A stretch of 6,429 bases of DNA from Paracoccaceae bacterium (GTDB taxonomy: Bacteria; Pseudomonadota; Alphaproteobacteria; Rhodobacterales; Rhodobacteraceae). The stretch is from NCBI GenBank assembly GCA_002746395.1, contig NVXA01000006.1, forward strand, positions 34,253-40,681, written 5' to 3'. A model generated the notes under the pieces. That model searched no databases, had not been told where the DNA came from, and worked only from the letters and a program-made list of their open reading frames with translations. Shown here piece by piece: positions 6,141 through 6,429 of this stretch. Each line of letters opens with the position of its first letter. The first letter of the stretch is position 1. The position numbers and the translations under genes are program-made.

Positions 6141-6429
6141 ATGCGAAGATGTATCAGACATTCCCAGATATCGACACAGCGCCGCTTGATTGCGCTGGTG
6201 ATGCTTGTCGCGTCACTGCTAACACCGCAGCTGGCGTTCGCACAATCCGATAATCCCATCAGCTTGCTGGCGGACTCCATCAATTTGGACCAGTCCAACG
6301 GGTTACTAAGCGCCACAGGCAATGTGCAGATATTCTTCGGTGACACAGTCCTTTCGGCCAGCAGCATCGTCTACGATTCACGCAGCGGTCTGATTACCGC
6401 GCAAGGCCCTCTGGTAATTACGGACGCGA
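6141..6429 (+). CDS. lptD: LPS-assembly protein LptD, N-terminal part (cut by window end)
   Basis: An open frame of 96 codons runs off the window from ATG 6141. Residues 1-34 form a signal peptide: a basic n-region (Arg 2, 3, 6, 14, 15), a hydrophobic core (about 16-28) and a cleavage site after AFA (32-34). The mature part begins as an LptA/OstA-like periplasmic domain: ISLLADSINLDQSNGLLSAT (about 39-58), then GNVQIFFGDTVLSA and the repeat-like IVYDSRSGLITAQGPLVI, which matches the beta-strand pattern of LptD and LptA N-domains. LptD is the outer-membrane barrel that, with the lipoprotein LptE, inserts lipopolysaccharide into the outer leaflet. LptA is the alternative, but position directly after lptFG is where alphaproteobacteria keep lptD. 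The lptG TAG lies in frame two codons upstream, so 6141 is the most upstream possible start. GGAGG at 6122-6126 is rather far away (14 nt). Confidence 0.85.
   Translation, partial: MRRCIRHSQISTQRRLIALVMLVASLLTPQLAFAQSDNPISLLADSINLDQSNGLLSATGNVQIFFGDTVLSASSIVYDSRSGLITAQGPLVITDA

Noticed and set aside
5798..6253. Plus-strand open frame of 151 codons spanning the lptG-lptD junction
   Set aside because: It is out of frame with two real genes, has no family resemblance, and crosses the lptG stop and lptD start.
1..6429. Search for mobile elements, CRISPR arrays, tRNA or rRNA genes, defence modules and riboswitches
   Set aside because: No transposase, integrase, spaced direct repeats, cloverleaf-like segment or anomalous composition was seen. 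Every region except 3777-3910 is occupied by conserved housekeeping or envelope genes.

Overview
The window looks like an ordinary piece of core chromosome from an alphaproteobacterium. The best fit is the Rhodobacterales or a close relative. The reasons are gene content and order (ABC-F, MarC, TIGR02281-type aspartic protease, then convergent holC and pepA, then divergent lptF-lptG-lptD) and the sequence character of HolC and the protease. This placement rests on recalled synteny, since no search could be run. Base composition and codon style look uniform throughout. I see no insertion sequence, integrase, tRNA, CRISPR array, phage gene or toxin module.

Layout. Positions 1-1845 (+) hold a tight three-gene run. 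It consists of the C-terminal part of a YheS-like ABC-F ATPase (cut by the window start), a MarC-family membrane protein whose ATG overlaps the ABC-F stop by one base, and a membrane-anchored retropepsin-like protease whose GTG follows the marC stop directly. Positions 1846-3776 (-) hold pepA and holC, also tightly coupled (2 nt apart). They converge on the protease gene with no intergenic base at all. Positions 3777-3910 are the only real intergenic region, a 134-nt divergent spacer that must carry the starts of both the pepA-holC and the lptF-lptG-lptD transcripts. Positions 3911-6429 (+) hold lptF, lptG (1 nt after lptF) and the start of lptD (6 nt after lptG), which is cut by the window end.

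How the genes work together. LptF and LptG are the two permease halves of the inner-membrane LptB2FG ABC exporter that extracts lipopolysaccharide. LptD is the outer-membrane translocon that receives it, so the right third is an LPS-transport operon. PepA is a cytosolic M17 leucyl aminopeptidase and HolC is the chi subunit of the DNA polymerase III clamp loader. Their pairing is a common linkage without an obvious shared pathway. The ABC-F / MarC / protease run joins a probable ribosome-associated ATPase to two envelope proteins of poorly known function. The protease is the least understood gene here.

Three of the seven visible starts are not ATG (GTG at 1267, TTG at 2307, GTG at 3911). All junctions except 3777-3910 are 6 nt or less. 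I found no strong case for a previously undescribed system; the findings are modest and mostly concern start choice, gene coupling, the missing terminator space and the uncharacterised protease.
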